A DNA stretch of 53,740 bases from Calditrichota bacterium. GTDB taxonomy: Bacteria; Calditrichota; Calditrichia; Calditrichales; Calditrichaceae. Made by a program: the position numbers and the translations under genes. The notes below the pieces were generated by a model. The model did not search any database and had not been told where the DNA came from. It saw nothing but the letters and a program-made list of their open reading frames with translations. Location: assembly GCA_003854985.1 (NCBI GenBank), contig RQOG01000140.1, forward strand, positions 1-53,740. Reading direction: 5' to 3'. The first letter of the stretch is position 1; every line of letters starts with the position of its first letter. This document shows positions 1 to 7,853 of the stretch, piece after piece.

Positions 1-125
1 AATTAAAATCTGAAAATTCAGATGCAGATACTTCCAACTTAGAAAACGAAATAGACCAATTGGTTTACCAACTTTACGGTTTGACCGCAGAAGAAATAGC
101 CATAATAGATAACAGCGTAAAATGA
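1..125 (+). CDS. 3' end of a restriction-modification type DNA methyltransferase/endonuclease (partial)
   Basis: An open frame enters from the left edge and stops at TGA 123-125, giving about 40 residues. It ends in IDQLVYQLYGLTAEEIAII followed by DNSVK. The pattern (I/L)D.LVY.LYGLT.EE is the usual C-terminal tail of large N6-adenine methyltransferases and fused type IIG (Eco57I-like) restriction-modification enzymes, where it follows the specificity domain. Nothing catalytic lies inside the window, so the exact family is inferred from the tail alone. A second, diverged copy of this tail lies 234 bp downstream. Confidence 0.6.
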   Translation, partial: LKSENSDADTSNLENEIDQLVYQLYGLTAEEIAIIDNSVK

Positions 126-518
126 AAACCAACACGCCTTGCCCCGTATGGGGCAACATATCGGTAGAAATCAATGTATCAATCAGATGTTCCGCCCCTG
201 TCGGGGCGGGCGATTCATTTTGCAATTTCGTTTTCTACCGACGTTCAGCACCTATCGGCGCGGTTTGCACTTCGTCATACCCAAATAGACCAATTGGTTT
301 ACCAGCTTTATGGTTTGACCGAAGAAGAAATTGCCATAATAGAAAACAACGTAAAATGAAAACCAACACGCCTTGCCCCGTATGGAGCAACATTTCGGTA
401 GAAAACAATATTTCGGATGTTTGTTCCGCCCCGGCAGGGGCGGGCGATTCATCATGCGTTGTATTTTCCTACCGATGTTCCGTGCCTAACGGCACGAACA
501 CCCCCTGCGTTCAAACCA
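49..518. repeat. 234-bp tandem duplication carrying paired REP-like hairpins
   Basis: Two copies of a unit of about 234 bp start near 49 and 283. Each holds the methyltransferase tail with its TGA (123-125 and 357-359), a GCCCC/GGGGC-type hairpin (140-155 in copy 1, slightly degraded in copy 2), the motif TCGGTAGAAA (161-170 and 395-404), a CCGCCCC/GGGGCGG-type hairpin (192-209 in copy 1), an inverted CTACCGA arm (TTTCTACCGA at 232-241; CTACCGA at 469-475) and a third hairpin (about 248-261; 481-496). Hairpins one and three, with their GTAGAAA arms, form an inverted pair resembling a BIME. Confidence 0.8.
282..359 (+). pseudogene. Duplicated tail fragment of the methyltransferase gene
   Basis: This in-frame fragment of 25 codons reads QIDQLVYQLYGLTEEEIAII then ENNVK and a stop. 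It matches the end of the partial gene at the window edge. The two copies differ mainly at silent or conservative positions (TAEE/TEEE, DNSVK/ENNVK). That suggests either an old duplication or recombination with a homologous gene, not random decay. There is no start codon or catalytic region, so it is not expected to make a functional protein. Confidence 0.7.
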
Positions 519-583
519 AATTTTACGGAGATTCTGTATATTACTGGGCAAAGAAACTTATGATTAATTAAAACAACATCAAT

Positions 584-1048
584 ATGCCAAACACCTATAC
601 CCAAATTCATATTCACGTCGTTTTTGCTGTTCAAAACCGGATATCTTTCATTTCGAAAACATGGGAACAACGCCTTTACCAATATATTACCGGCATTATT
701 CAAAATCATGGACATAAAATGTTGGCAATAAATGGAATGCCCGACCATGTTCATATTCTATTTGGAATGCGTCCAACTCAATCGTTATCTGATTTAATGC
801 GTGATGTTAAAGGCGACTCTTCGCTTTGGATAAACGAAAACAAATTTGTTGTCGGGAAATTTTCATGGCAGGAAGGCTATGGCGCTTTTTCATATTCCAA
901 ATCTCAAATTTCTGCTGTTGCTACCTATATTGAAAACCAAAAACAACATCACAAGAATAAAAATTTTGTCGAAGAATATATTAAAATACTTCAGGATTTT
1001 GAAATCGAATTTGATGAGAAATTTATTTTTAAACCAATTGATAAATAA
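584..1048 (+). CDS. REP-associated Y1 (IS200-like) tyrosine transposase, RAYT-like
   Basis: This 154-residue protein has the hallmarks of the Y1/HUH transposase superfamily. The HUH metal site is DHVHIL with His55 and His57, and the nucleophile candidate is Tyr115 in ATYIENQKQHH. The segment SWQEGYGAFSYS before it is typical of the TnpA_REP branch found in Bacteroidota. The length is normal for a single-domain Y1 enzyme. No TnpB or IS ends flank it. Instead it lies directly downstream of paired hairpins with GTAGAAA arms, the expected setting for a domesticated RAYT that nicks and spreads REP hairpins. It could also be an ordinary IS200 transposase, but the neighbouring hairpin pair favours RAYT. 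Confidence 0.85.
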   Translation: MPNTYTQIHIHVVFAVQNRISFISKTWEQRLYQYITGIIQNHGHKMLAINGMPDHVHILFGMRPTQSLSDLMRDVKGDSSLWINENKFVVGKFSWQEGYGAFSYSKSQISAVATYIENQKQHHKNKNFVEEYIKILQDFEIEFDEKFIFKPIDK

Positions 1049-1062
1049 CAACCAAAGAAACC

Positions 1063-1352
1063 ATGACAAATATTCACACTTTGCATAAGTCCGAAGGTTT
1101 CGGACAACTGAAATTAGAGTCTTCGGATGGGAAATTTTACAACAATGATGTTGCTGATACCGAACAGCTTTTCAGATTAATACAAAGTATTTTAAAGACT
1201 TGAAAAAAGAGAACCTTCGAGACCACATGACCAATCTTGAACTGGGACCTAACATGCTTGCCGAAGCTACAACAACGGAGATTTCAAAATAGAATAAGCC
1301 AAAAGGCAAAACAACTTGTTAAGATAAAGAAATCGGAGAAAAATGACAGGAA
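1063..1352 (+). pseudogene. Decayed BRO-family / DinD-like antirepressor remnant
   Basis: A short frame (ATG 1063, TGA 1201-1203, 46 codons) contains DVADTEQLFRLIQSI, the segment that in BRO-N/antirepressor proteins precedes the central domain. After the stop the same frame reads ENLRDHMTNLELGPNMLAEA and TTTEISK. This matches the C-terminal region (LRDHMT.LEL...L.E..TTEI) of the same family, and further stops follow. The first part of BRO-N and the central region are missing. It is therefore best read as a gene with internal deletion and nonsense changes, a relic of a phage or mobile-element gene. The family match is from memory of the motifs, not from a search. Confidence 0.6.
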
Positions 1353-1375
1353 CGCCTACGCTTCACAGCGCCACA

Positions 1376-1424
1376 TCCCGCTATGGCGGGACCAAACCTT
1401 ACAGCCTGTCCCGTTCCTTCGGGA
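1376..1424. repeat. Two REP-like hairpins in the gap before the SDR gene
   Basis: TCCCGC(TATG)GCGGGA at 1376-1391 is a perfect 6-bp stem, and TCCCG(TTCCTT)CGGGA at 1409-1424 is a 5-bp stem. Both lie in non-coding DNA after the antirepressor remnant and resemble the hairpins around the RAYT gene. The rest of 1353-1618 shows no gene. It also contains a 9-bp inverted pair, CTAAAACCG (1433-1441) and CGGTTTTAG (1498-1506). Confidence 0.5.
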
Positions 1425-1618
1425 AGCCACCGCTAAAACCGAAGCTTGTAAAATAGTGTTTCTGTCCGAACATACTGGGGAACATTGTAGTAAATAGCGG
1501 TTTTAGTGTTATATGCACACCGCTTAAACAGTAAAAAATCCACTACCGAATTCTGCTTTATTTATTACCCGCCATTCTTTATATTGCCGGTGATTTAACG
1601 GTACAAACGAGTATTAAA

Positions 1619-3163
1619 ATGACCGAAAAAAAAGATAAAGATAATTTTACTGAAACCATCAAACAGTCCATTGCCCTGCTGGAAGACCTGGTTAACAATA
1701 AGGAGTTGTTCGTTAACCTGCCGGAAGAACAGCGCATTGCCCTGCTGAAAGTTACCGGCAAACTATCCCGTCCAGACCGGGATGAAATTCGGCAGAGAAA
1801 TAAAACGGTAAAATCCCTGCGTCAAAAGGCGCTTGTGGAAAAGAACCGCCGGGCCCGGGAAGCCACCGGCATCCGCGCCGCCCGTCAGAATCCGGTTTTT
1901 ACCGCTCCGAAACCGTTAAAAGCGGACAGTACTAAAGAGGTCAAAACCGAAGAATTAACCTCGCCGCGCAATTGTTACATCTGTAAAAAAGAATACACCA
2001 GACTGCATTTTTTCTATGACAGCCTGTGCAAGAAATGCGCCGACCTGAATTACAAAAAACGTTTTCAGACGGCCCCGCTTGACGGACAGACAGCGTTAAT
2101 AACAGGGGCGCGGATAAAAATCGGTTACCAGGCGGCGCTGATGATGCTGAGAGCCGGAGCCAGGGTTATCGTTACCACCCGTTTTCCGGCCGACGCCGCT
2201 CTGCGCTATTCCCGGGAAGAAGATTATCCCAAATGGAGCGATCGCCTGCATATCTACGGCCTGGACTTAAGACATACGCCCAGCGTGGAGCTCTTCGCCC
2301 GTTATGTGGAGCAGACCTATGACCGGCTCGATCTGCTGATCAACAATGCGGCGCAGACGGTCCGCAAGCCGCCGGGCTTTTATGCCCATCTCATGGAAAA
2401 CGAAAAGAAAAGCATAAACGAGCTGCCTGAAAATGCTGGCAGACTTCTTAGTCATTATGAAAACTTTAAAATAAAACTAAAAACATTCTGTACGCCCGAA
2501 ACTGTTGAAGAATCCCGGCTTCCGGTAACCTGGAACGATCATGGCCCGGGAATCGGCATCCGGGAATCGGCCCGCTTATCGCAGATTCCTTACGGCGATG
2601 ATCTTTCCCTGACGGCGGAAGAGGTTTTTCCCGAAGGAAAATTAGACGCCGATCTGCAGCAGGTGGATTTGCGCAAAATAAATACCTGGCGGCTGAGGTT
2701 GGGCGAAGTGTCGCCCGTCGAAATGCTGGAGGTGCAGTTGGTGAATTCCGTGGCCCCTTTTGTATTGTGCAACCGGCTGCTTCCCCTGATGAAACGTGAT
2801 TATACGGGACAAAAACATATCGTAAACGTAACGGCCATGGAAGGCAAGTTCTTCCGCTTTAAAAAAGATGAGCGGCATCCTCATACCAATATGGCCAAGG
2901 CAGCCATTAATATGCTTACCCATACTTCCGCCGCAGATCTGGCCAAACACGGTATTTATATGAACGCGGTCGATACCGGCTGGGTGACCGCTGAGGACCC
3001 GGAGGAACTGGCCCGTTTTAAACAAACCGTGCACGATTTCCAGCCGCCGCTGGATATCGTCGACGGCGCAGCCCGGGTCTGCGATCCTTTTTTTGACGGC
3101 ATACTGACCGGCAAACACCGTTATGGAAAATTCTTCAAGGACTATTCCCCCATCGACTGGTAA
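1619..3163 (+). CDS. Atypical SDR-family protein with N-terminal zinc ribbon
   Basis: This protein has 514 residues, about twice the size of a classical short-chain dehydrogenase. Residues 1-118 are charged and helical-looking. A four-cysteine ribbon follows (Cys119, Cys122, Cys137, Cys140). A Rossmann fold then begins with TGARIKIG at 162-169, and NNAA at 242-245 is the usual SDR helix-4 motif. An insertion fills about 250-380. The catalytic Tyr-x-x-x-Lys is altered: Lys427 is present in [13 protein letters not shown], but Thr423 stands where Tyr is expected. NVTAMEG at 403-409 replaces the usual serine region. NAD(P) binding is likely. Reductase chemistry of the normal kind is doubtful, so the substrate is unknown. 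The start at 1619 is the first ATG of the frame, with only a weak ribosome site. Confidence 0.85.
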   Translation: MTEKKDKDNFTETIKQSIALLEDLVNNKELFVNLPEEQRIALLKVTGKLSRPDRDEIRQRNKTVKSLRQKALVEKNRRAREATGIRAARQNPVFTAPKPLKADSTKEVKTEELTSPRNCYICKKEYTRLHFFYDSLCKKCADLNYKKRFQTAPLDGQTALITGARIKIGYQAALMMLRAGARVIVTTRFPADAALRYSREEDYPKWSDRLHIYGLDLRHTPSVELFARYVEQTYDRLDLLINNAAQTVRKPPGFYAHLMENEKKSINELPENAGRLLSHYENFKIKLKTFCTPETVEESRLPVTWNDHGPGIGIRESARLSQIPYGDDLSLTAEEVFPEGKLDADLQQVDLRKINTWRLRLGEVSPVEMLEVQLVNSVAPFVLCNRLLPLMKRDYTGQKHIVNVTAMEGKFFRFKKDERHPHTNMAKAAINMLTHTSAADLAKHGIYMNAVDTGWVTAEDPEELARFKQTVHDFQPPLDIVDGAARVCDPFFDGILTGKHRYGKFFKDYSPIDW

Positions 3164-3369
3164 TAAATCATTGAAAACCAGCATCCGCCTTTATCAGGAT
3201 TATTACTGATTCCGTAGAAATACTTTTATAAGCCGCCCCGGTTGTTAAACGTGCGGTATTTTCTTTAGATACCGGCGCGGAAAGTGGCCTAAAGCATAAG
3301 AAAAACTAAACATTTGATGTGATACCCCGATATAAAAATAAACGCTAAACAATATAAAGGAGATTTTTT

Positions 3370-4680
3370 ATGAAGGCAGTTTTAAACAGATCGGGAATCA
3401 TTCTATCGGTCTTCAGTATCTTGTTATTTCAATTATTTATTTCGTGCAGTTCTTCCACGGACAGCTCCGGCGGTTCAATAGATGTTTCTGATTTCGCCGG
3501 TGTATGGATGGCTGTTGGTCAGGCAGGCACAGCGGAACAGCCCTTTGCTCTTTTGCTTGAAGTAGAAGGTTCGAATTTTTTACGTGTGGTTTATGAAAAC
3601 ACCGAACAGGTTGAAGGTCAGAGAGGAACTTTCAGTATTTCCGGAAATACCATGACCGTCAATGTAACGGAAAACTGGGGAAACAACGACTGGTATCCCT
3701 ATACTGAAACCATGTCTGTTGAAGTCACCCTTTCCGGCAATACCCTGACAATGCCTCATCCCGAATATGATGAAGAAACAATCACCCTGACAAAAACCGA
3801 ATTTTCAAATCCGGCAAATCTTACAGGTATCTGGTTTGACGGCGAATATAATATGGAGCTTAATGACAATGGCGCTTATGTTCATGCGGAATCGATTCCT
3901 ACAGAGGAAAGCATAGGCAACTGGTCGGCTTCGGCCAATATGTTCCGGGCTGTTGAGACCGAATATGTCGGCAATGATGGCTATATAGAATATCTATACT
4001 ACTATGACCTGGCCGGCGCCACGCTCACATTATCATGGCCCGGCGTGGAAAGCTTTGAGGTAATAAAACAGGATACGGACCTGAGCGCTGCTGACTTTGC
4101 CGGTACATGGTTTGCGGCCGGTCAGGCAGGCACTGCGGATGAACCTTATGCCGTTCTTATCGATTTTTCCGGTTCGGACTTTACGCGTACAGCCTATTAT
4201 GAAACCCAGCAGGATGAAGGACAGAAAGGAACCTTTAGTGTTTCCGGAAACCTGGTGACTGTAATAATAGACGAAGTATGGGAAGAAGGCGCCTGGTCGG
4301 CTTATTCCAATGTAGTAACCTTCCCTGTTACATACTCCGGAACTTCGTTTACCATGCCGCATCCAGATAACGAAGAATACGTCTTAACCCTGGTAAAGAA
4401 AGAGTTTATAAATCCCGCTGCCTTAGTCGGCACCTGGAATGACGGTTCTTACAATACGGTATTAAACGCTGACGGTACTTATACGTATGCTGTGGGCGTT
4501 TCCGGACAGGAAAATTCAGGCAACTGGTCGGCATAAGCGGATCTGTTCCGATCGGCAATGACATACAGTGATGGCGCTGCCATATATTATGATCACCTGT
4601 TTTATTATACCTTGGCCGGCAATACGTTCACCCTGTCCTGGCCGGGTACTGCAGACTATGTAGCAACAAAAACCCAATAG
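3370..4680 (+). pseudogene. Two-repeat secreted lipoprotein interrupted by an in-frame TAA
   Basis: Translation starts at ATG 3370 after a good AAAGGAGA site and begins with a lipoprotein signal ending LFISC, where Cys is the lipidation residue. Two long repeats follow. Each starts with DFAG(V/T)W..(V/A)GQAGTA, passes MPHP and ends in NWSA, then LSWPG. In the second repeat a TAA at 4534-4536 follows NWSA directly. The same frame downstream still encodes the expected rest (ADLFRSAMTY, then YYTLAGNTFTLSWPG) and stops at TAG 4678-4680. A single nonsense change therefore removes about 48 residues. The first 388 residues could still form a truncated lipoprotein. The repeats resemble lipocalin-like beta domains, but no named family is claimed. 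Confidence 0.8.
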
Positions 4681-4692
4681 GTTAATAATCAA

Positions 4693-4728
4693 ATATCTGC
4701 CGGTTAATTGCCGGCAGGTATTTTTTTG
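4693..4728 (+). terminator. Rho-independent terminator after the lipoprotein gene
   Basis: The arms ATATCTGCCGG and CCGGCAGGTAT form an 11-bp stem with one G-T pair around a 7-nt loop, followed by seven T residues. It lies 13 bp after the downstream TAG at 4680. This placement supports 4680, not 4536, as the original end of the gene. Confidence 0.85.
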
Positions 4729-4746
4729 CATTATAGGTTTACCATC

Positions 4747-4765
4747 AGCCCTCAGGGCTTTTTTT
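4747..4765 (+). terminator. Second short hairpin with T-tract
   Basis: AGCCC(TCA)GGGCT followed by an uninterrupted run of T. The stem is only 5 bp with a 3-nt loop, so on its own it is a weaker candidate than the terminator just upstream. It may act as a tandem terminator or be one more REP-like palindrome. Confidence 0.5.
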
Positions 4766-4820
4766 AAATTTTGCTCTCCAGCTGTGATTTCCTTTGTAAA
4801 TTATTTTCTTGTTCTATGTT

Positions 4821-4975
4821 ACCCCGCCGGGGTCTAAATAATCTTTAGGCGATAATCCTGTCGGCCCTTCGGGTTTTCAGGCCGGGGAAAATATAAAAAT
4901 TGAAATACCTGATTTAAAATAAACTCCGGCTTAAAATGAAATCCTGTAAGGATGTGATAATTATAGTAGAAATAA
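4821..4975. repeat. REP-like palindromes in the gap between convergent genes
   Basis: This 422-bp gap contains no gene. It holds ACCCC(GCC)GGGGT at 4821-4833, a CCC/GGG hairpin around 4865-4873 and ATCCT(GTA)AGGAT at 4941-4953. The last is followed 13 nt later by GTAGAAA (4966-4972), the same tail that follows the hairpins at the left edge of the window. This suggests diverged members of one REP-like family. Confidence 0.5.
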
Positions 4976-5102
4976 TAACCACAAAATAAATATTAACTCT
5001 GAATAGGTGTTAATAAAAAGGAAATTTGGATTTTAGATTTTGTCCCAAGGGGATTCCTTCGGAGAAGTTTAAAGTTTGTCAGGTGTTCATTTCCGTAAAA
5101 AT

Positions 5103-6827
5103 TTATCTCCTATCCTCCAGCCTCTTCATCCGTTTCAGCATTCTGGAATACCTTTGTTCATCTTCAATCGAAACCCGGCAAACCATCGGATAGCTTATGC
5201 CATAGAGCAGAATCAGCCGCCAGGAACGCATTTGCCGTTCTTTTTTGATAAAGTTTTCCAGCCGTTTAACTGTTTTATTTCTATGGAAATTAAGGGCATA
5301 AACCGGATTGAAAATGGTATGTAGCCGGCCTTTAAGACGATTCAACAGTATTCTGCCGATCGCATATTTTTTTATGCACTGTTTCGTCAGGACATCCCGT
5401 TTAATCAGATCGGATAATCCTTTATCCTGTATATTTTCTCTTCCGGCTATCCAGCGAAGCACTGAAAGCAGGCTGCTGTGTTTCTGCCAGAATCCTTTCG
5501 GCACATTGCCTAATTCCCAGGGCCGGAACCGTCCGGGATAAGCGGCGTCAATCGCGTTAAAAATGTTTTTGCCGAATTTCTTTTCAAACAGAGCCGCTAA
5601 ACCAAATTCACCAAATGTCCTGCGGTTCAGCTCTTTTTTATAAACACGGTCCGGAAGCGAATCCACCGCCCAGCCTTTGGATTCGATCATACTTTTTACG
5701 GCTATAGCGGCATTTTCATCATTCCAGTAGTTTACGGATACGATGCCCAACTGCCAGGGCTGATAAGCCGGATAGGCTTCCTGCAAAGCCTTCCCTACCG
5801 AATTATAATAGCGGTTAAATAAATAAGACAGCCCATATCGCGCAAAATCCCGGCGGTGTATTTTTGCTTTGCGCAGCCCGGCGGGCGATATGTTAAGTTT
5901 TTCCTCCACCAGCCATTGCACGGCGCTAATGCGGTTGTCGGCTTCCCGCCAGTAAAAAGAATCGATGCGGCTTTTCTGCCAGGGCATAATAATTTCCGGG
6001 TAGGCGTTGCGGAAGGCGCGATTGGCCGAATAGTTAAAATACCGGTATACATTCTGAAGTTTATGCTCGATAAAAAAGACTTCTTCCAGGTTTTCCAGCA
6101 ATTCTTCGGGATTCTGCTGAAGAATTCCATCCACCAGATACCTGGTAATGATCGCCGAACGCTGCGGGGCGTCTTTCTGCAGAAAATTCGGCGGATAACG
6201 TTTTTCGATACCGCACCAGATATTTTTATAACCGGCTAATACCTGGCTTTCATTTAAATCATCCATACCGTCTAACTTTGAAGTATCCATTATTCCGCCT
6301 TCAGGATAGCAGAGGCGCATCTTAAACAACCGGTTATTCAGATCGATAAACCACCTTTCGGGGTTATGCTCTTTGGGAATAGATATGTTTTGCCATTCCG
6401 GATACTGCTTTATCAATACATTCTTCCAATATTGCGCATTGGATTTGGATAAATGCGGTAGAATCTGGCCGAATTTGATTGCCCCTCTATCCGCATCATC
6501 GATGGCGGGTTTTTCCTGTGCGCTTATAAAATTCTCCACTTTTTCCAGGTTGGTAAAACGCTTCTTATGCCGGTCAAAAAAAAGCTCCTTTCCTGCCCTG
6601 TTCAAAGCTTCGGAAATGGCCGGAAGATAACTTTCCTTATCAAAGGCCATTGAGGTTAATAAACCGACGACTTCCACATCGGAAACAGCGGATAAAACAA
6701 TTTCATTCTGATCGTTAATATCAGCCTCATAGCCCGATCTGCGCCGGATAGCGTCCTTCATCAGTTTCACGGCCAATTTCAGCGCCTGCTGATAATTTTC
6801 GGATATTGCAGTTCTTGTCAGCGACAT
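5103..6827 (-). CDS. Unrecognised 574-residue protein with three tandem AYP-x-PW motifs
   Basis: No family can be named with confidence. The protein is cytosolic-looking: there is no signal peptide or membrane segment, and it is rich in Lys, Arg and aromatic residues. Three diverged repeats about 76 residues apart are visible at about 262-293, 337-368 and 414-447. Each has an aromatic-rich lead, A(Y)YP, PW(Q/E) and then (F/Y)W (NAYPEIIMPW; EAYPAYQPWQLG; AAYPGRFRPWELG). Similar W/Y-rich repeats occur in DUF4046-type proteins of Firmicutes and phages and in endonuclease-associated repeats, so nucleic-acid binding is possible but unproven. The C-terminal 100 residues are strongly basic. It is transcribed divergently from the TerC gene. 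Confidence 0.75.
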   Translation of the reverse strand: MSLTRTAISENYQQALKLAVKLMKDAIRRRSGYEADINDQNEIVLSAVSDVEVVGLLTSMAFDKESYLPAISEALNRAGKELFFDRHKKRFTNLEKVENFISAQEKPAIDDADRGAIKFGQILPHLSKSNAQYWKNVLIKQYPEWQNISIPKEHNPERWFIDLNNRLFKMRLCYPEGGIMDTSKLDGMDDLNESQVLAGYKNIWCGIEKRYPPNFLQKDAPQRSAIITRYLVDGILQQNPEELLENLEEVFFIEHKLQNVYRYFNYSANRAFRNAYPEIIMPWQKSRIDSFYWREADNRISAVQWLVEEKLNISPAGLRKAKIHRRDFARYGLSYLFNRYYNSVGKALQEAYPAYQPWQLGIVSVNYWNDENAAIAVKSMIESKGWAVDSLPDRVYKKELNRRTFGEFGLAALFEKKFGKNIFNAIDAAYPGRFRPWELGNVPKGFWQKHSSLLSVLRWIAGRENIQDKGLSDLIKRDVLTKQCIKKYAIGRILLNRLKGRLHTIFNPVYALNFHRNKTVKRLENFIKKERQMRSWRLILLYGISYPMVCRVSIEDEQRYSRMLKRMKRLEDRR

Positions 6828-7029
6828 AATTTATCACTCTATAGCATAATTACATTTCATTTATCCAAAATCTTGTTGTTCATTCATTTCCGAATCCGTT
6901 TAAACCCGTTCTTAAACAAATCATCAGGTATTTATTAATGTTATTCAGACCAAAAAGGTAAAGGCGTTGGAAAAAAAACAATTTTTACTTATCTTATTTT
7001 CACTAATACAAACCTATAAAGGAAATACC

Positions 7030-7782
7030 ATGTTCGAATGGATCGTTCGTCCGGAGGCTTGGGTAGCCTTGCTTACCCTGACTTCACTTGAAATTGTCCT
7101 GGGAATTGACAATATCATTTTCATTTCCATTTTAGTCGGCCGTTTACCGGAAAAACAACGCGATTTGGGCCGGAAACTCGGACTGGCGCTGGCGCTGATT
7201 GCCCGGCTGGCGTTATTGTTTTCCATTTCCTGGGTAATGGGATTAAAAGAGCCCTGGTTTTCTATTTTCGGCAAAGCGATTTCCGGAAGAGATATTATTC
7301 TGCTTTCCGGTGGATTGTTTTTAGTCGCCAAAGCCACTCATGAAATACACCACAGCCTGGAAGGAATCGAAGGAGAGCATGGAAAAGTTAAAGCGTCCGG
7401 TCTGATTTCCGTGCTTTTACAGATTATGACGCTGGATATTGTTTTTTCACTGGATTCTGTAATCACGGCCGTGGGTCTGGTTAACGAACTGGCCATCATG
7501 GCTACAGCCATTATTATCGCTGTGTTTGTGATGATGTTAGGCATCAAACCAATCGGAAAATTTGTAGATGACCACCCTACGATCAAAATTCTGGCTTTAT
7601 CCTTTTTGATATTAGTCGGCGTTACGCTAATGGTTGAGAGTTTTAATATCCATGTGCCCAAAGGTTATATTTATTTTGCCATGGCTTTTTCGGTGATGGT
7701 GGAAATGCTGAATTTACGCCTGCGCCGCAGGGAAAGAAGACCGGTCAAATTGCGTAAAGCGGTGCATCCGGCGAAGGTTTAA
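7030..7782 (+). CDS. TerC/Alx-family integral membrane protein
   Basis: The protein has 250 residues with about seven predicted membrane segments. It carries the two acidic signatures of the TerC family: EIVLGIDNIIF (Glu21, Asp27) and LDIVFSLDSVITAVG (Asp136, Asp142), which line the metal-binding pore. Members of the family move Mn2+ or help load metal onto exported proteins. The ATG at 7030 is preferred because AAAGGAA precedes it by a good distance. An upstream TTG at 6967 would add 21 residues without a ribosome site. The gene lies 71 bp upstream of the secreted-protein array on the same strand. No yybP-ykoY type riboswitch was recognised upstream. Confidence 0.9.
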   Translation: MFEWIVRPEAWVALLTLTSLEIVLGIDNIIFISILVGRLPEKQRDLGRKLGLALALIARLALLFSISWVMGLKEPWFSIFGKAISGRDIILLSGGLFLVAKATHEIHHSLEGIEGEHGKVKASGLISVLLQIMTLDIVFSLDSVITAVGLVNELAIMATAIIIAVFVMMLGIKPIGKFVDDHPTIKILALSFLILVGVTLMVESFNIHVPKGYIYFAMAFSVMVEMLNLRLRRRERRPVKLRKAVHPAKV

Positions 7783-7785
7783 TCA

Positions 7786-7806
7786 TCTGTTTTCATTAAA
7801 AACAGA
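7786..7806 (+). terminator. Possible weak hairpin after the TerC gene
   Basis: TCTGTTTT(CATTA)AAAACAGA is a perfect 8-bp but AT-rich stem just after the TerC stop codon. Only a broken T-tract follows, so termination would be weak. It could partly separate TerC from the subtilase gene downstream. Confidence 0.35.
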
Positions 7807-7853
7807 ACTGTTTAATTCACTAGATAAATAATTCATTCAATTATGGAGCTGTT

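Noticed and set aside
122..571. Open frame of 149 codons across the duplicated hairpin region.
   Set aside because: It arises from the absence of stops in a GC-rich repeated element; its peptide is itself a repeat of hairpin translation and has no ribosome site.
1237..1497. Open frame of 86 codons downstream of the antirepressor remnant.
   Set aside because: It lies in a different frame from the remnant, crosses two hairpins, and has a composition unlike a protein.
1429..1520. Integron attC-like site suggested by CTAAAACCG / CGGTTTTAG arms and GTGTTATATGC.
   Set aside because: No integrase, no clear RYYYAAC / GTTRRRY core pair and no second site nearby; the 9-bp arms alone are not enough.
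6967..7029. TTG start 21 codons upstream of the TerC gene.
   Set aside because: No ribosome site, and the TerC family begins at the downstream ATG, which has a good AAAGGAA.
6828..7029. Manganese (yybP-ykoY) riboswitch upstream of the TerC gene.
   Set aside because: No matching stem arrangement or conserved loop sequences could be seen in the 200-bp divergent gap.
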